Numbered from the stretch's first letter, positions 19,007 to 29,252 are shown. The stretch is 64,000 bases of DNA from JBHJHP01 sp042219855 (GCF_042219855.1 NZ_JBHJHP010000011.1:11413-75412), one strand, 5' to 3'. Translations and numbers: made by a program. The notes: a model not told the origin generated them from the letters alone.

Positions 19007-22000
19007 CTATTCTTTTACCAGTTTATTGGTTAATACGGTATCTTCAATATCTATTTTGAGGATATAGATGCCTGATTCCAATGGGCTTATATCAATGTTT
19101 TTACTGTTGGATGCTTCTAAAACCAACTTTCCTGATGTATCATAAATCTTCATCTGATAGCTTTTGTCGGTATTAATAAAGAGCTTGTCATTAGCCGGAT
19201 TTGGATAAAATGAGATAATCTCTTGTGCTACCTTTTCCAATCCGGTGGCAACCACATTGATGTAACTTGATTTGGTCATGGTGTTTTGTCCCGCATCGTT
19301 AATACACGTAAGAGAAACCTGGTAAATACCCGGATTATTGTAGGTAATCACCGGGTTCTGTACTGCAGAAGTTGACGGCGTTCCTCCCTGGAATGACCAC
19401 TGCCATGTTTCGGGGCTGTTGATGGACTGATCGATAAACCTGACCTGTAAGGGAGCCGTTCCTGTCAGATAATCTGCCGTAAAGTTAGCGACCGGAGCCA
19501 ATTGCAGGCTACGCGATCCAACGGCATAATACACTGGCCATCTGGCATCATTAACCAGAATAACCGGATTTCCAACTGATGAGATTTTGTTGTCTGCCAG
19601 AGAAACCTCAGCTACCACTTCAGAATCATCGGTTGCCAGCGCTGAATAGGCAATTTTATCATCTGTTGATGAGAACGACGGATAACCGATGGTGGCATTG
19701 TTTGCAATCACATCCAGATCGCCTGTAACCAGGTTGGCTCCCAGTACCGCATATTCTTCATTCACATTATCAAAATAATCGAAGGCAATGATGTAAGGTG
19801 AATTTTTGGAGAAAACAGGATTGCCAATGCTGACATTTTCCGGCAAACTACCGTACATTTTTGTAATGGTTCCATCTCCGAAGGTGTTGTTCTCATTGTC
19901 CCAAACCCGGATGAAACCGATATCCCAGTAACTGATGTCGTTGCCCTCATCCGAATTGAGCTCGTTATAGGCATCGTACATTACATATTCTCCGCTAAAA
20001 TCGAATTCAATGGCATCGGCATACAATACACCACCTGCGTTTTCTCCACTGTGACTTGTGGTTGGATTATACAGGCGGTATTTGGCCCATTGCTCTGCAT
20101 TGAAGTCATAGATATAAATGGCGGTATCCACTTCGGTGGATATAGCCGCAATGCGATTGCCGTCTTTCGAAAAAGCGACATTGTCCCAGAAAGCCTCCTG
20201 TGAGAGATAACTCTCAGCAGGATTGTTCGGATCAAGACTTAAGTATTTTATATAGTCGTTTTGATCTACAAACACAGCGTCCACTCCGTTATCTGTTACA
20301 CTGGCTTTCCCTTTCATATCGGTGAATGTAAGGCCGATAAAATTCGTTGCATCCACATTTGACCGGTAGAGGTAATGCGGAAAGTTAAAACTAAGGGAAG
20401 TATTATAGGTTAACAGATACTCATCTCCCTGATTGGTGTTGTAATCCTGTTCATAGTCAATCACCTCCTGTTCGTAAATCCCGACAGCATCGAAAGCTTC
20501 ACCGGCTTTTGTAACTTCGGTGGATGATTCGCCATACAGATCTTTGGCTGCCTGGATCACGGCAATCCGGAAGTCGGTAAACTGTGATTTGCTGGTAAGA
20601 TAGGTGGTCAGAGCCCTGTAGAATACCTGTTCTGCTTTTGATTTTGTTACAGCTGTGGCAAACAGGTAGTAGGCATGGTTTCCTATTCCGCTGTTGATAT
20701 GAACACCTCCGTTATCCTGGTTACCAATATACATCTCTTTCAGATGAGCCGGTTGCCAGTAAGGATCATTCAGACTTGTTCCCATATTATGCGGATCGGC
20801 CATGTTACGTAAAGCACCCGAAGGGGAGAAGGTTGTTTTGGTTATGTCTTCGCCAATCAGCCAGTCCTCGCGGTCGACCATTGAACCGAATATATCGGCA
20901 TAGCTTTCATTTATTGCGCCTGACTGGCCCTGGTATTCCAGGTTGGCTGTGTTTGACACAATTCCGTGCCCCAGCTCATGTGCAGTAACATCCAGGGCAC
21001 CTGCAAGTGGTTTAAAATTTACGCCACCGTTGCCATAAAACGCCGCCTTTCCGTTCCAGAAGGCATTCTCCATGGATGAACCATCATCGTTTGCAATGTT
21101 GATAAGGGAAATGATATTGCCTCCCTGTCCGTTAATAGAGTTCCGGTTGAAGGTATTTTTATAATACAGGTAGGAGGTTGTTGCATTGTAGTGAGCCGAT
21201 ACAGCTGTTGGATTGTTCCAGGTATTATTGGCAGACGTTATATGAATGTAATCCAGGTTTTGAGTGGAGGTGTTCTGTCCGTTTAATGTAAGAATCTGAC
21301 CTTCACCGGTTTCGTTGTTAAACATGGGTTCAGAAATATTCATCATATAATACGTCCCTTTTTCAAGGTAGGTGTTGATGGTACGCTGTACATTGTTCAG
21401 ATCTGTGGCGGTAGCGGTTACCGGACCATCGGATTTTGTATTGTTATAGCTTTTTATGACGGAACCATCCCTGGCGTCAATAAAATAAATCCACTCTTCA
21501 ATAATATTCGGCCGGTATTCTACCCGGTATGCCAATCGGTTTTCATATATTATTAATCCGGGCTTAACCGGTTCATAACTGAGCAGTATTTTATGGGATT
21601 CAGGAATTGTCCTGCAGATGGTTTTGGATGTGATATCGTTTTTTACCTTCTCCAAAGCCTCTTTTTCTGTTAAAACCGGAACCGTCCTGACATCCGGATC
21701 CACAAGGCAGATTTTACCATTGAAAAGATCCTTGTCTGTCTTGATGTGCAGAAATGATTCACCACCATAAACCTCGATTCCTTTGTAGTATTGTTGTGCC
21801 TTAATATGGGTCATCCCAAGGTTATCTGTTGTAACGCTTCTGATTATGAGTTCTTTTTCGGGATCATTCAGCCGGGTTGTTGTCTGCACCGATTTATGGA
21901 ATTCATAAAACTGCTGTTCCGGTGATTTTGCACTTTTATTTTGCATATCAGGTTTGCTGACTTCAAAAAACACAGGCAAACCTTTAGCTTTTATCAGGTT

Positions 22001-22243
22001 TTTGATCCTGTTATCCTGATTAAGTCCCGGTTGCTTTAGATTTTTGGAAACCGAAAAAGCAGAAGAGGAGGAAAAAGATGCAGATTTGGTCTGAACCGTT
22101 CCGTTTATCGTTTTATATTGCAGTTGGGTAGCTGCAGTGCCTGAGGCATTTTTGTTTACTGTTTTAAAGCTACTGTTTTGTTGTGCTGCCACTGATGCCA
22201 CAACAAATAAGGAAAGCAGAATCGGGTAGAGTTTAAACGTCAT
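19007..22243 (-). CDS. M4 (thermolysin-type) metallopeptidase with PKD and T9SS sorting domain
   Basis: The 1078-residue protein has a signal peptide, a propeptide with FTP and PepSY-like regions (to about 280), and an M4 catalytic domain with zinc ligands His422 and His426 in HELGH and Glu446 in NESYAD; Glu423 is the general base. A beta-propeller-like stretch (about 610-900) is followed by a PKD domain (about 905-995) and a type IX sorting domain (about 1005-1078, with F-Y-P-N-P-A-N-D-K-L and G-I-Y-I-L-K). It should be exported across the outer membrane by T9SS and degrade extracellular protein. A small lipoprotein gene ends three bases upstream of its start, so the two are likely cotranscribed. 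Confidence 0.95.
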   Translation of the reverse strand: MTFKLYPILLSLFVVASVAAQQNSSFKTVNKNASGTAATQLQYKTINGTVQTKSASFSSSSAFSVSKNLKQPGLNQDNRIKNLIKAKGLPVFFEVSKPDMQNKSAKSPEQQFYEFHKSVQTTTRLNDPEKELIIRSVTTDNLGMTHIKAQQYYKGIEVYGGESFLHIKTDKDLFNGKICLVDPDVRTVPVLTEKEALEKVKNDITSKTICRTIPESHKILLSYEPVKPGLIIYENRLAYRVEYRPNIIEEWIYFIDARDGSVIKSYNNTKSDGPVTATATDLNNVQRTINTYLEKGTYYMMNISEPMFNNETGEGQILTLNGQNTSTQNLDYIHITSANNTWNNPTAVSAHYNATTSYLYYKNTFNRNSINGQGGNIISLINIANDDGSSMENAFWNGKAAFYGNGGVNFKPLAGALDVTAHELGHGIVSNTANLEYQGQSGAINESYADIFGSMVDREDWLIGEDITKTTFSPSGALRNMADPHNMGTSLNDPYWQPAHLKEMYIGNQDNGGVHINSGIGNHAYYLFATAVTKSKAEQVFYRALTTYLTSKSQFTDFRIAVIQAAKDLYGESSTEVTKAGEAFDAVGIYEQEVIDYEQDYNTNQGDEYLLTYNTSLSFNFPHYLYRSNVDATNFIGLTFTDMKGKASVTDNGVDAVFVDQNDYIKYLSLDPNNPAESYLSQEAFWDNVAFSKDGNRIAAISTEVDTAIYIYDFNAEQWAKYRLYNPTTSHSGENAGGVLYADAIEFDFSGEYVMYDAYNELNSDEGNDISYWDIGFIRVWDNENNTFGDGTITKMYGSLPENVSIGNPVFSKNSPYIIAFDYFDNVNEEYAVLGANLVTGDLDVIANNATIGYPSFSSTDDKIAYSALATDDSEVVAEVSLADNKISSVGNPVILVNDARWPVYYAVGSRSLQLAPVANFTADYLTGTAPLQVRFIDQSINSPETWQWSFQGGTPSTSAVQNPVITYNNPGIYQVSLTCINDAGQNTMTKSSYINVVATGLEKVAQEIISFYPNPANDKLFINTDKSYQMKIYDTSGKLVLEASNSKNIDISPLESGIYILKIDIEDTVLTNKLVKE

Positions 22244-22246
22244 GGT

Positions 22247-22654
22247 TTACTTTTTTAATGTTTTTACAAGGTTTGAATAAAAATCTGAAAGTGCAGGATC
22301 TGCTGTTTGATCAGTCCATGTTACCTTGTGCCGGTAGTCGTGTGTTGTCACCTCAATAAAATAGGTCATGTTGCCCTTTGTATCGCTGCTGATACTTTCA
22401 AAATCCATTTTTTTAAGCTGCTTTGATATCTTTTTCAGCATTTTGTAATCAATACGCTGTATATCTTCCTGCTGACTGCCGTTCATCTTATACACACTCC
22501 CATCAGCATTCAGCATGTAGGTGGTTGTTATTCCGGTGAATCCTCCACCGCTGCCAAAGGTTATTTCATCAAAGTTATCTACAGATCCTGTTTTTTTTAA
22601 GGAAGAACAGCTGACCAGAAGGATTGTAAAAACAAGTAAAAGATGGTTTTTCAT
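22247..22654 (-). CDS. Small lipoprotein of unknown function
   Basis: The 135-residue product has a short lipoprotein signal with lipobox L-V-S-C and acylated Cys16. The mature part is small, with G-S-G-G-G-F-T-G-I-T-T-T-Y and a lysine-rich central helix. No family is recognised. It ends three bases before the start of the M4 protease gene, so a role beside that protease, such as an inhibitor or surface anchor, is possible but unproven. Confidence 0.7.
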   Translation of the reverse strand: MKNHLLLVFTILLVSCSSLKKTGSVDNFDEITFGSGGGFTGITTTYMLNADGSVYKMNGSQQEDIQRIDYKMLKKISKQLKKMDFESISSDTKGNMTYFIEVTTHDYRHKVTWTDQTADPALSDFYSNLVKTLKK

Positions 22655-22676
22655 AACAGTTATATTCGTTTAACAG

Positions 22677-22724
22677 AAAAAAACCGGGTTCGGAAATACA
22701 GGGGTGTGTATCCCGTACCGGTTT
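22677..22724 (-). terminator. Intrinsic terminator downstream of the MotA/ExbB-like gene
   Basis: An imperfect stem of about 17 bp (AAACCGG ... CCGGTTT at its base, apical arms ending around ATACA/TGTAT) is followed on the minus strand by seven T residues. It lies only 22 bases before the start of the lipoprotein gene at 22654. Confidence 0.75.
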
Positions 22725-22790
22725 ATAAATTCGCTTATAAAATTAAGGAAATAAAAAGAAATATACGTTAAAAAACCATTTCAAATCGAG

Positions 22791-23165
22791 CTATTCTCTG
22801 CGTATTAAATAATCAAGGACATACCAGAACAGCAGCGAAAACAGGAAAATTAAAATACCATAAATCGGTGCAATCAGAGAGACACGTATTCCCCCAAAGA
22901 AAAGTGATTTGGAAATATCACCCACTTTGGCAATATAACTGAATGCCGTATACATTCCGATCAGCTGGGCTAAAATGCCTGTAATCATCGCAAAAAAGCC
23001 AAGGGACCGGATATAGGATAACCTGTGAATAATCAGTTCTGAGGCTTTGCCCTTGTCTTTGGATCCGGCAAGAAAATGATAGATACCCCAAACGATAACC
23101 GCAATTAGAACCAGGGTGAGGATACTCATAAATAAAGGTCCACCTTCATAAAATAATTTTGTCAT
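22791..23165 (-). CDS. Small MotA/TolQ/ExbB-like membrane protein
   Basis: The 124-residue protein has three strongly hydrophobic segments (about 11-31, 52-75 and 90-118). The spacing and the G-G-P-L-F-M-S-I-L-T start resemble the first part of MotA/TolQ/ExbB proton-channel proteins, as does the G-G-I-R-V-S-L-I-A-P-I-Y-G segment. It is far shorter than ExbB and no ExbD partner gene is adjacent, so any energising role is uncertain. A terminator follows it. Confidence 0.6.
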   Translation of the reverse strand: MTKLFYEGGPLFMSILTLVLIAVIVWGIYHFLAGSKDKGKASELIIHRLSYIRSLGFFAMITGILAQLIGMYTAFSYIAKVGDISKSLFFGGIRVSLIAPIYGILIFLFSLLFWYVLDYLIRRE

Positions 23166-23364
23166 AACTTTAATTTTTTAGTTCAGATCAAAGTTAAATT
23201 GAACCATGAAAACCGGCAACGTCGTTTCCGGTCCTAAACGTGTTGTTCAGCATTCTTAGTGTGGTTTCATGCACTATCCGGAGCAAATTCATTAAAAAAT
23301 GTACTATATTTAATCCTTGTTACAGCATAACTGTTATAACAAAAGAAACATAAAATTACCGGGT

Positions 23365-23823
23365 ATGAAATTATTTGACAGGGAAAGATTTGTTACGGAA
23401 CTTCGTTCTGAATTTAACAGCATAGATGAAAAGCAACTGAATTTTCAGGTTGATCTGAGCCGGGATATTTTTATGCTAATCCAAAACAGTTTTTCAGACT
23501 CTGTTTTAACTAAAGAATTACGGTCTTCACTTGAAGATAAAATAACAGAGGTGTTTTTTTCCACACTGAGTGTTATTGACAAAGACAATACATATCCTGA
23601 TTACAGAATGAATGATGAACTGGACCGGATGAAAGTCCTTGTGGAAAAAAGGGAACGCAAAAGTGAAAATCCTGAATTCGACTCCAAACTGCTTTATTTT
23701 GTCAAGTATCATATCGTGGAACATTTTAGTGCAGTTTACAACCTGTCTTCAGAGGGCTTTTTACTGCTTGACCTGTATGTGAAATATCACTTTCAGGATT
23801 TACGCCGTTTCAACGTTTACTAA
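23365..23823 (+). CDS. Hypothetical cytoplasmic protein upstream of LytTR regulator
   Basis: The ATG at 23365 gives 152 residues; an in-frame TTG at 23317 is less likely because its extra residues look random. The protein is charged, mostly helical and lacks a signal peptide or membrane segment. It is separated by eight bases from the LytTR gene downstream, which suggests cotranscription and perhaps a joint role in signalling. No family is recognised. Confidence 0.65.
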   Translation: MKLFDRERFVTELRSEFNSIDEKQLNFQVDLSRDIFMLIQNSFSDSVLTKELRSSLEDKITEVFFSTLSVIDKDNTYPDYRMNDELDRMKVLVEKRERKSENPEFDSKLLYFVKYHIVEHFSAVYNLSSEGFLLLDLYVKYHFQDLRRFNVY

Positions 23824-23831
23824 TCCTATTA

Positions 23832-24641
23832 ATGCTAAAAAAACAGATGGCCGATAGATCTCCAAGACCGGTATGGCATGTTATTTTCTGGATTGTGGTT
23901 GTCATGATCCTGACGCTCATTTTCGGTTATTCATGGGGCAATAAGATGCATGCGTTTTATTTTACTGTATCCCTGTTGCCCGTGATCATGGGAACTTCAT
24001 ATTTTTTTAATTACTTTCTGGTCCCCAGATTTCTGCTGGCAAAAAAATATTTCAAATTCGGACTTTATTTTTTTTATACGCTTGTCGTTTCACTATACCT
24101 GGAGTTAATGGTGCTGATGTTAGCCTTTATTTTTCTGGCAAAATTTGATTATGGACAAATAGGACCAAATGCTTCCGGCACGTTTACACTTGGGATAATT
24201 TTATATGTGATTGTATTTATCGGGTCTTTTGCTTTAATGGTTAAGCAACTGACGGAAAATAACAGTGAACTGCAAAAACTAAAAGAGGACAAAGCGAAAC
24301 GTGAAACTGCATTTCTGGAGGTGATGTCAAACCGTAAACTCACCCGCATAAACCTTGATGATATTCTGTACATAGAAAGCTTGTCGGACTTTGTGAAAAT
24401 TCACGGCAAGAACGGGGAGAAGATAGACAGCAAAGAAAAAATCAGTTCACTTGAAGAGCGTTTACCGGATAACTTTCTCAGAATTCACAGGTCATTCCTT
24501 ATCAATACCGAAAGCATAGACCGTATGACTAATAATGAGATAGAAATCGGTTCAACGGCATTGAATATAGGCCGCAGCTATAAAAAAAATGTACTTGAAC
24601 ATCTGAAACAAGAAAATCAACCGTTATCCGATGGTGTATAG
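23832..24641 (+). CDS. Membrane-bound LytTR-type transcriptional regulator
   Basis: The 269-residue protein has four membrane helices in the first ~140 residues, a short coiled linker (L-T-E-N-N-S-E-L-Q-K-L-K-E) and a C-terminal LytTR DNA-binding domain (about 165-260), recognisable by I-L-Y-I-E-S-L-S-D-F-V-K-I and the F-L-R-I-H-R-S-F-L-I-N motif. Such one-component regulators are common in Bacteroidota. No receiver domain or partner kinase is encoded nearby. Its 3' end overlaps the convergent reductase gene by 25 bases. Confidence 0.88.
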   Translation: MLKKQMADRSPRPVWHVIFWIVVVMILTLIFGYSWGNKMHAFYFTVSLLPVIMGTSYFFNYFLVPRFLLAKKYFKFGLYFFYTLVVSLYLELMVLMLAFIFLAKFDYGQIGPNASGTFTLGIILYVIVFIGSFALMVKQLTENNSELQKLKEDKAKRETAFLEVMSNRKLTRINLDDILYIESLSDFVKIHGKNGEKIDSKEKISSLEERLPDNFLRIHRSFLINTESIDRMTNNEIEIGSTALNIGRSYKKNVLEHLKQENQPLSDGV

Positions 24642-25156
24642 ACCAGTTCAGTAACTCCGGATTCAAATGTGTGCTGCCGGATCAGGCTCAGTTGCGATTC
24701 ATCCGGTAATCCTTCAAATAATTCAATGCCGGATTTCAGGATATATGGCATGATAAATACACGGATTTCATCAATTAACCCATGGTTCCATAACAGTGTA
24801 TTCACCTGACCACCACCAATCAACCAGATGTTTTTGCCTTTGCCGGATTTGAGCATTCGTATAAACGCAACCGGATCATCAGAAATAAACTTTACATATG
24901 CATCTTCTTCTTTTTCCACATTTCGGGTCAGCACATAATTGATTTTATCTTTATAAGGGAATTCCATATCCCAGCCTGAAATCTGCTGGTACGTTTTATT
25001 GCCCATAACCGTTGTTTCAACCGAATCCATGAATTCGGCATAGCCATAATCATTCGCATCAGGATTGGGAAGGTTTTCCAGCCAGTCAACACTCCCGTCC
25101 ATTCTGGCAATTTTACCGTTGAGACTACAGGCGATATATAAAACCAGTTTTCGCAT
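24617..25156 (-). CDS. RibD C-terminal/dihydrofolate-reductase-like reductase
   Basis: The ATG at 25156 gives 179 residues beginning M-R-K-L-V-L-Y, the usual start in this family; an ATG five codons upstream would overlap the previous stop. Motifs are I-A-C-S-L-N-G-K-I-A (substrate side), V-M-G-N-K-T-Y and L-I-G-G-G-Q-V (NADPH binding). Stand-alone members are annotated as dihydrofolate reductase family proteins, and their substrate is mostly unknown. It lies four bases after the stop of the MG2-domain protein gene, so the two are probably cotranscribed. Confidence 0.85.
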   Translation of the reverse strand: MRKLVLYIACSLNGKIARMDGSVDWLENLPNPDANDYGYAEFMDSVETTVMGNKTYQQISGWDMEFPYKDKINYVLTRNVEKEEDAYVKFISDDPVAFIRMLKSGKGKNIWLIGGGQVNTLLWNHGLIDEIRVFIMPYILKSGIELFEGLPDESQLSLIRQHTFESGVTELVYTPSDNG

Positions 25157-25160
25157 GCCG

Positions 25161-28100
25161 TTAAAAATCAATATTTAACAGATCCAGCTTTGTGTCGGGG
25201 TCGGTCAGTAGCAAGACTTCGTGCATATATGGCACACGTTCAGCTATTGAGGAATTGACAGATAAGAACCAGGGGACTCTCCATTTTCGGGGGTTATATA
25301 CGGGTTTCTTAATCAGAACAAAGCGTTTGTCCAGGTCGTTCAGTGTATTGGAGAAGTATTTAAACGGTAGTTCCAGATAGTGTTCATTAACCATTAACTC
25401 ACGGGTATAAAAGCATTCTCTGTGATTCAGGTTAAAGGATACATCCTGTCTGGCACTTTTCAAAACCATTCCATCCGCATCATCTTTAAATATGGACATA
25501 TTTTTATCCGACAATAACTTAAAGTCATCGAATTTTGTACCGGCCATCAGGTACTGATCCGGCACTATATAACGCGCACCTTTCGGGCTGGCTTTCCATT
25601 CAACAAAGAGCACCTTGTATGTCTCCGGTTCAACCAGCATAAATCCTTTCTGCAGGTCCCATGGAGAGCTGTCCTTCTGGTCGAATGTTACCTTATACAC
25701 AGCTTTATTCATAAACCTGGTTTGGCCGGCCAGTTCAAAATTATAATTTTTGCGGTACTGAGGTTTAAGGAATGTAGCACTGTTATATGCCGGATCCATT
25801 ATCTGAACATCATAAATGCTGTTGACCTTTGGTGTGAAATCCACATGGTTATCATAATTATCTGTTTTGAACCATTGGCCCTTTAAAATGCGGGTGCTGT
25901 AAACGATGGAGTTGTCCAGTATTCCGGGTGTTCTGGTAACTATATTGAGATCAAGCAGTGACTGCATTTCATCTCCCCATCCGGTTTGTTCCCTGTATGC
26001 TGCAAGCGCATAAACTGTTTTCTTTGATCTTGTTTTTAAGATGTTTCGAATGGCTTTTTGCGCAATATCGTTACCACTAAGTGTGGATGATGCCATGGTT
26101 AAAGGATCGAGTGTCACTTCCGGTTCATCTTCACCCATCTCTGATGCAATCAGCATTTTTTCTGCTTCACCTTTATAAGAAATAACAACGGTATCGTAAT
26201 CCCTTATCAGTGCAAGGTCCAGGTAGAAGTTCCCATCTTCATCGGTTACATTGCCCCATTTCCTTGATAGCACGGTAACATCGGCAAAAACTGCATCCTG
26301 CTTATCGGGTGTCATAACATGTACCTTAATTTTTGTCGGGTTGACCCAAACCGGTTCAGGTTCTTCCTCAATCACAGGGACATCTTCCGGGTTCTCATAG
26401 AAGACCACGTCATTTTCATTGGCCCTGGTTTTTTGGTCTTCTACAGGTGGAACCAGGGGCTGTTCAGATCCGAATTTAATCCGGGCATTGCCGGGAATGC
26501 CTTCCACTGAGAGTCCTGCCACATCCGCTCTGAATTCATGACCGATATCTGAATTATAGAACTCAACCGTTGCTTTGCCAAACTCATCGGTTGTAAATGA
26601 CGGGTTCCAGTAAAGTGTTGTTCGTTCGTCCGTTTTTATTTTAGTTGTAGGATCAGCATAATCCGGTGAATAAAACTCTTTGGTTTTGCTGTACCCTGTA
26701 ATTTTCATTTTTAGAATACCTTTATAGTGGACCTGGCTGTATAATCCACCTCCGTTAATGGTGAATATGGAAAGAATGCCTACCGGTGCCGTAAGATTTT
26801 CCGATTGATTAACAAGAGCATCGATGGCACTTGCTGCAGACGGGTCTTCACTCATCTGATATTCGTAAAATTCAGCAATACCTTTTAGCGCATCTCCCGA
26901 CTGTTGTTCCTGGGGATAGATCAGGTCGATTGAACTGACAATTGTTGGATCCAGTATGATGAGGTCCTGAACCTGGTAGAGTCTGTGCATGCTTGTCAGC
27001 ATTCCTTTGGCATCTGTGGATCCAACCAGTTCGCCATCCACAAAAATAAAGTATCTGTGGCGTCTTCTGTCCTTGGGTGTGAACCGGACAGAAGAGTCTG
27101 ATGTTATCAGAATCTCCATTCCAGGTATGGCATCCTCAATCATGCTCATCAGTCCCCAGTTCCATGGTTTCTGTTCGTTCAGGTCTTCCAGCTGTTTTTT
27201 ACCAACAGTTTGTTCCGGAGCCCCAAATTCCTTAATCATAGCATCTTTAATATCTTTCCCTTTTGTTCCCGTAACGGTGACTTCGTCAATGATTACATCT
27301 GTGGTATCCAGGTAGAGTTGATTATCTGTGGCAGAGGCCAGTTCTTCTTCCAGATCATTCCGTTTGATCTGTTGTTTGTTATACACATCCGAAAGGTTTT
27401 CACCGCTGTATTCATGTGGATTTGAAATGTCAAAGTCAACAGGACGTGACTTATTATTGGTTTCCAGTTCAATTAAGAAATCTCTTTTGAGACTCATTTT
27501 GTTTTTGGTTTGCAGCACAGCACCCAAAGTATCTTTAAAGTCTTTAAGGATAAACGAGAATTCTCCATTGTCATCGGTGAGTTGAGAATAGGCATCAAAC
27601 CGCCTGGGTATAAAAAAGGTGACATCCATACCTGCAGGTACTTCTTTCTTTTTGCCATTATCGCGGAATAACTTCCCTCTGAGGTAAAGTCCGGGTTCCT
27701 CAAGGTATTCCGGAAATGGTATGGTATCTTTCAGGACTTCCTTCCATGAGTACCTTCTCCAACCGTTTGTAAGCATCAGCAGTTCTGATTTCAGATAATT
27801 TTTGGATCCCGGTTTAAGAATATCTTTCAGGTCTGCCGGTAATCCCGGAAGCATGGAACTCAAATAGAAATTGGATACAAAGTCAGGATCCCGGTATAAG
27901 TCATCGCTCAACCGGTTGGCATCGGTTACCGCAAGCGAAAATGTACCTCTTACAGGATACCCCTCCTTGTCAGTTGCAGTTAGTTCAACTGAGATTTTTC
28001 CTCTCTTTTCCGGCTGAAACTGTGCATTATCAATATTGATCAGGAGCTGATCATTCTTGCTGAGGAAAAAGAGACGTTCACATACCGGCCGTTTGATATG

Positions 28101-29183
28101 ATCAAAAACAGTAAACTGAATGATGCCGGTATTAAGGTCCCGCTTAGGGATAGCATATGTTTTTGTTTCCTGATTCAGACTGTCAGAAAGTGCATAAACT
28201 GGTGTGGTATTCTGCATGGCAAGCAAAAATAGGTTTTCAAACCTGCCGCTATTGTTTGTGATCGTCACCAGGATATTAGGAGCCTGTGGTGATGATTCAA
28301 CTTTAAGATTATATCCGGCTGGTAGTCCCTCAGGCAGAGGAAATCTCAGGACTTCCGGTTCATTGTCTACATTTATTTCAGCGTGATAGGTCTTGCCGGC
28401 TTCCGGGGTGAACATAAAAAATCCACGCCCTTTCCAAAGCGTTTGAATGGTGGAAACAATATTGCCTGTATGATCTTTAATATAGCCTGTAACCGCAATA
28501 TTTCGTCCGGTTTTATCTTTGGCTTCAAATGCAACCTTGGTATTGATGCCGGAAACAATATCACCACCTTCAGGATAAAACCTGAGTTTCAGCCCCGGCT
28601 CTTCTTCCTTTTCTTCAGCGTAGTGCGGTGTTTCTGCGGCCTCTTTTTTGTTCTTCCTGATATCAAGGTCCTTTAAAATATCAGAAATGGTATCTTCAAC
28701 CGCATATTCACTTTTCTTCTCCTGAGGCTGGTCATTCAGGATATACACCGGTTTCCGGTAATAGAAATCAGCACCGGTATTCCGCATCCAGTTCGTATAT
28801 GCAACAAGGGTGTATTCTCCACTTTTATAGCTGGCCGGAATATCAATCTGTCCGGAGGTTCTGCCCTGCTCCAGTTTCAGTATCTTTTTCTGAACTACAC
28901 CACCGCCCGGCTTTAACAGGTCAACATAGCATACAATCTCTGTTTCGTTCAATCTTTGGTTTTTAACATTCATAATAAAACCACTGAACCAGATTGTTTC
29001 GCCCGTATAGTATACCGGTTTATCAGTGTGCAGGTAAGCTGTCTCCTGCCGGTGAACTGCCTGGTAGCTCATTATTTTTCTGATAAAGGCAGCGTTTGAT
29101 TCTGCAATTTCAGTTGTGGCAGATATGCAGAGAACTGCAATTAGCAGGATCGCCGGAATGAGAGGGTTTTTAATCTTTAGCAT
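25161..29183 (-). CDS. Large MG2-domain surface protein with TonB-plug-like region
   Basis: The 1340-residue protein has a signal peptide, then a macroglobulin-type MG2 domain (about 45-150, with H-T-D-K-P-V-Y-Y-T-G-E-T-I-W). A plug-like region lies around 630-790 (V-T-V-T-G, then F-V-D-G-E), an alpha-2-macroglobulin-like beta domain around 850-900, and a carboxypeptidase-regulatory-like domain around 950-1005 (D-E-D-G-N-F-Y-L-D). Proteins with this layout recur in Bacteroidota and are thought to sit in the outer membrane or periplasm, but the function is not known. There is no thioester motif and no barrel typical of TonB receptors. Confidence 0.75.
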   Translation of the reverse strand: MLKIKNPLIPAILLIAVLCISATTEIAESNAAFIRKIMSYQAVHRQETAYLHTDKPVYYTGETIWFSGFIMNVKNQRLNETEIVCYVDLLKPGGGVVQKKILKLEQGRTSGQIDIPASYKSGEYTLVAYTNWMRNTGADFYYRKPVYILNDQPQEKKSEYAVEDTISDILKDLDIRKNKKEAAETPHYAEEKEEEPGLKLRFYPEGGDIVSGINTKVAFEAKDKTGRNIAVTGYIKDHTGNIVSTIQTLWKGRGFFMFTPEAGKTYHAEINVDNEPEVLRFPLPEGLPAGYNLKVESSPQAPNILVTITNNSGRFENLFLLAMQNTTPVYALSDSLNQETKTYAIPKRDLNTGIIQFTVFDHIKRPVCERLFFLSKNDQLLINIDNAQFQPEKRGKISVELTATDKEGYPVRGTFSLAVTDANRLSDDLYRDPDFVSNFYLSSMLPGLPADLKDILKPGSKNYLKSELLMLTNGWRRYSWKEVLKDTIPFPEYLEEPGLYLRGKLFRDNGKKKEVPAGMDVTFFIPRRFDAYSQLTDDNGEFSFILKDFKDTLGAVLQTKNKMSLKRDFLIELETNNKSRPVDFDISNPHEYSGENLSDVYNKQQIKRNDLEEELASATDNQLYLDTTDVIIDEVTVTGTKGKDIKDAMIKEFGAPEQTVGKKQLEDLNEQKPWNWGLMSMIEDAIPGMEILITSDSSVRFTPKDRRRHRYFIFVDGELVGSTDAKGMLTSMHRLYQVQDLIILDPTIVSSIDLIYPQEQQSGDALKGIAEFYEYQMSEDPSAASAIDALVNQSENLTAPVGILSIFTINGGGLYSQVHYKGILKMKITGYSKTKEFYSPDYADPTTKIKTDERTTLYWNPSFTTDEFGKATVEFYNSDIGHEFRADVAGLSVEGIPGNARIKFGSEQPLVPPVEDQKTRANENDVVFYENPEDVPVIEEEPEPVWVNPTKIKVHVMTPDKQDAVFADVTVLSRKWGNVTDEDGNFYLDLALIRDYDTVVISYKGEAEKMLIASEMGEDEPEVTLDPLTMASSTLSGNDIAQKAIRNILKTRSKKTVYALAAYREQTGWGDEMQSLLDLNIVTRTPGILDNSIVYSTRILKGQWFKTDNYDNHVDFTPKVNSIYDVQIMDPAYNSATFLKPQYRKNYNFELAGQTRFMNKAVYKVTFDQKDSSPWDLQKGFMLVEPETYKVLFVEWKASPKGARYIVPDQYLMAGTKFDDFKLLSDKNMSIFKDDADGMVLKSARQDVSFNLNHRECFYTRELMVNEHYLELPFKYFSNTLNDLDKRFVLIKKPVYNPRKWRVPWFLSVNSSIAERVPYMHEVLLLTDPDTKLDLLNIDF

Positions 29184-29252
29184 TTTTCCAAAAGGTTATT
29201 TAAAGGCCTTAAATTACTAAAGTTTTTTTAAATACACCTGGTCAGCTGAATA

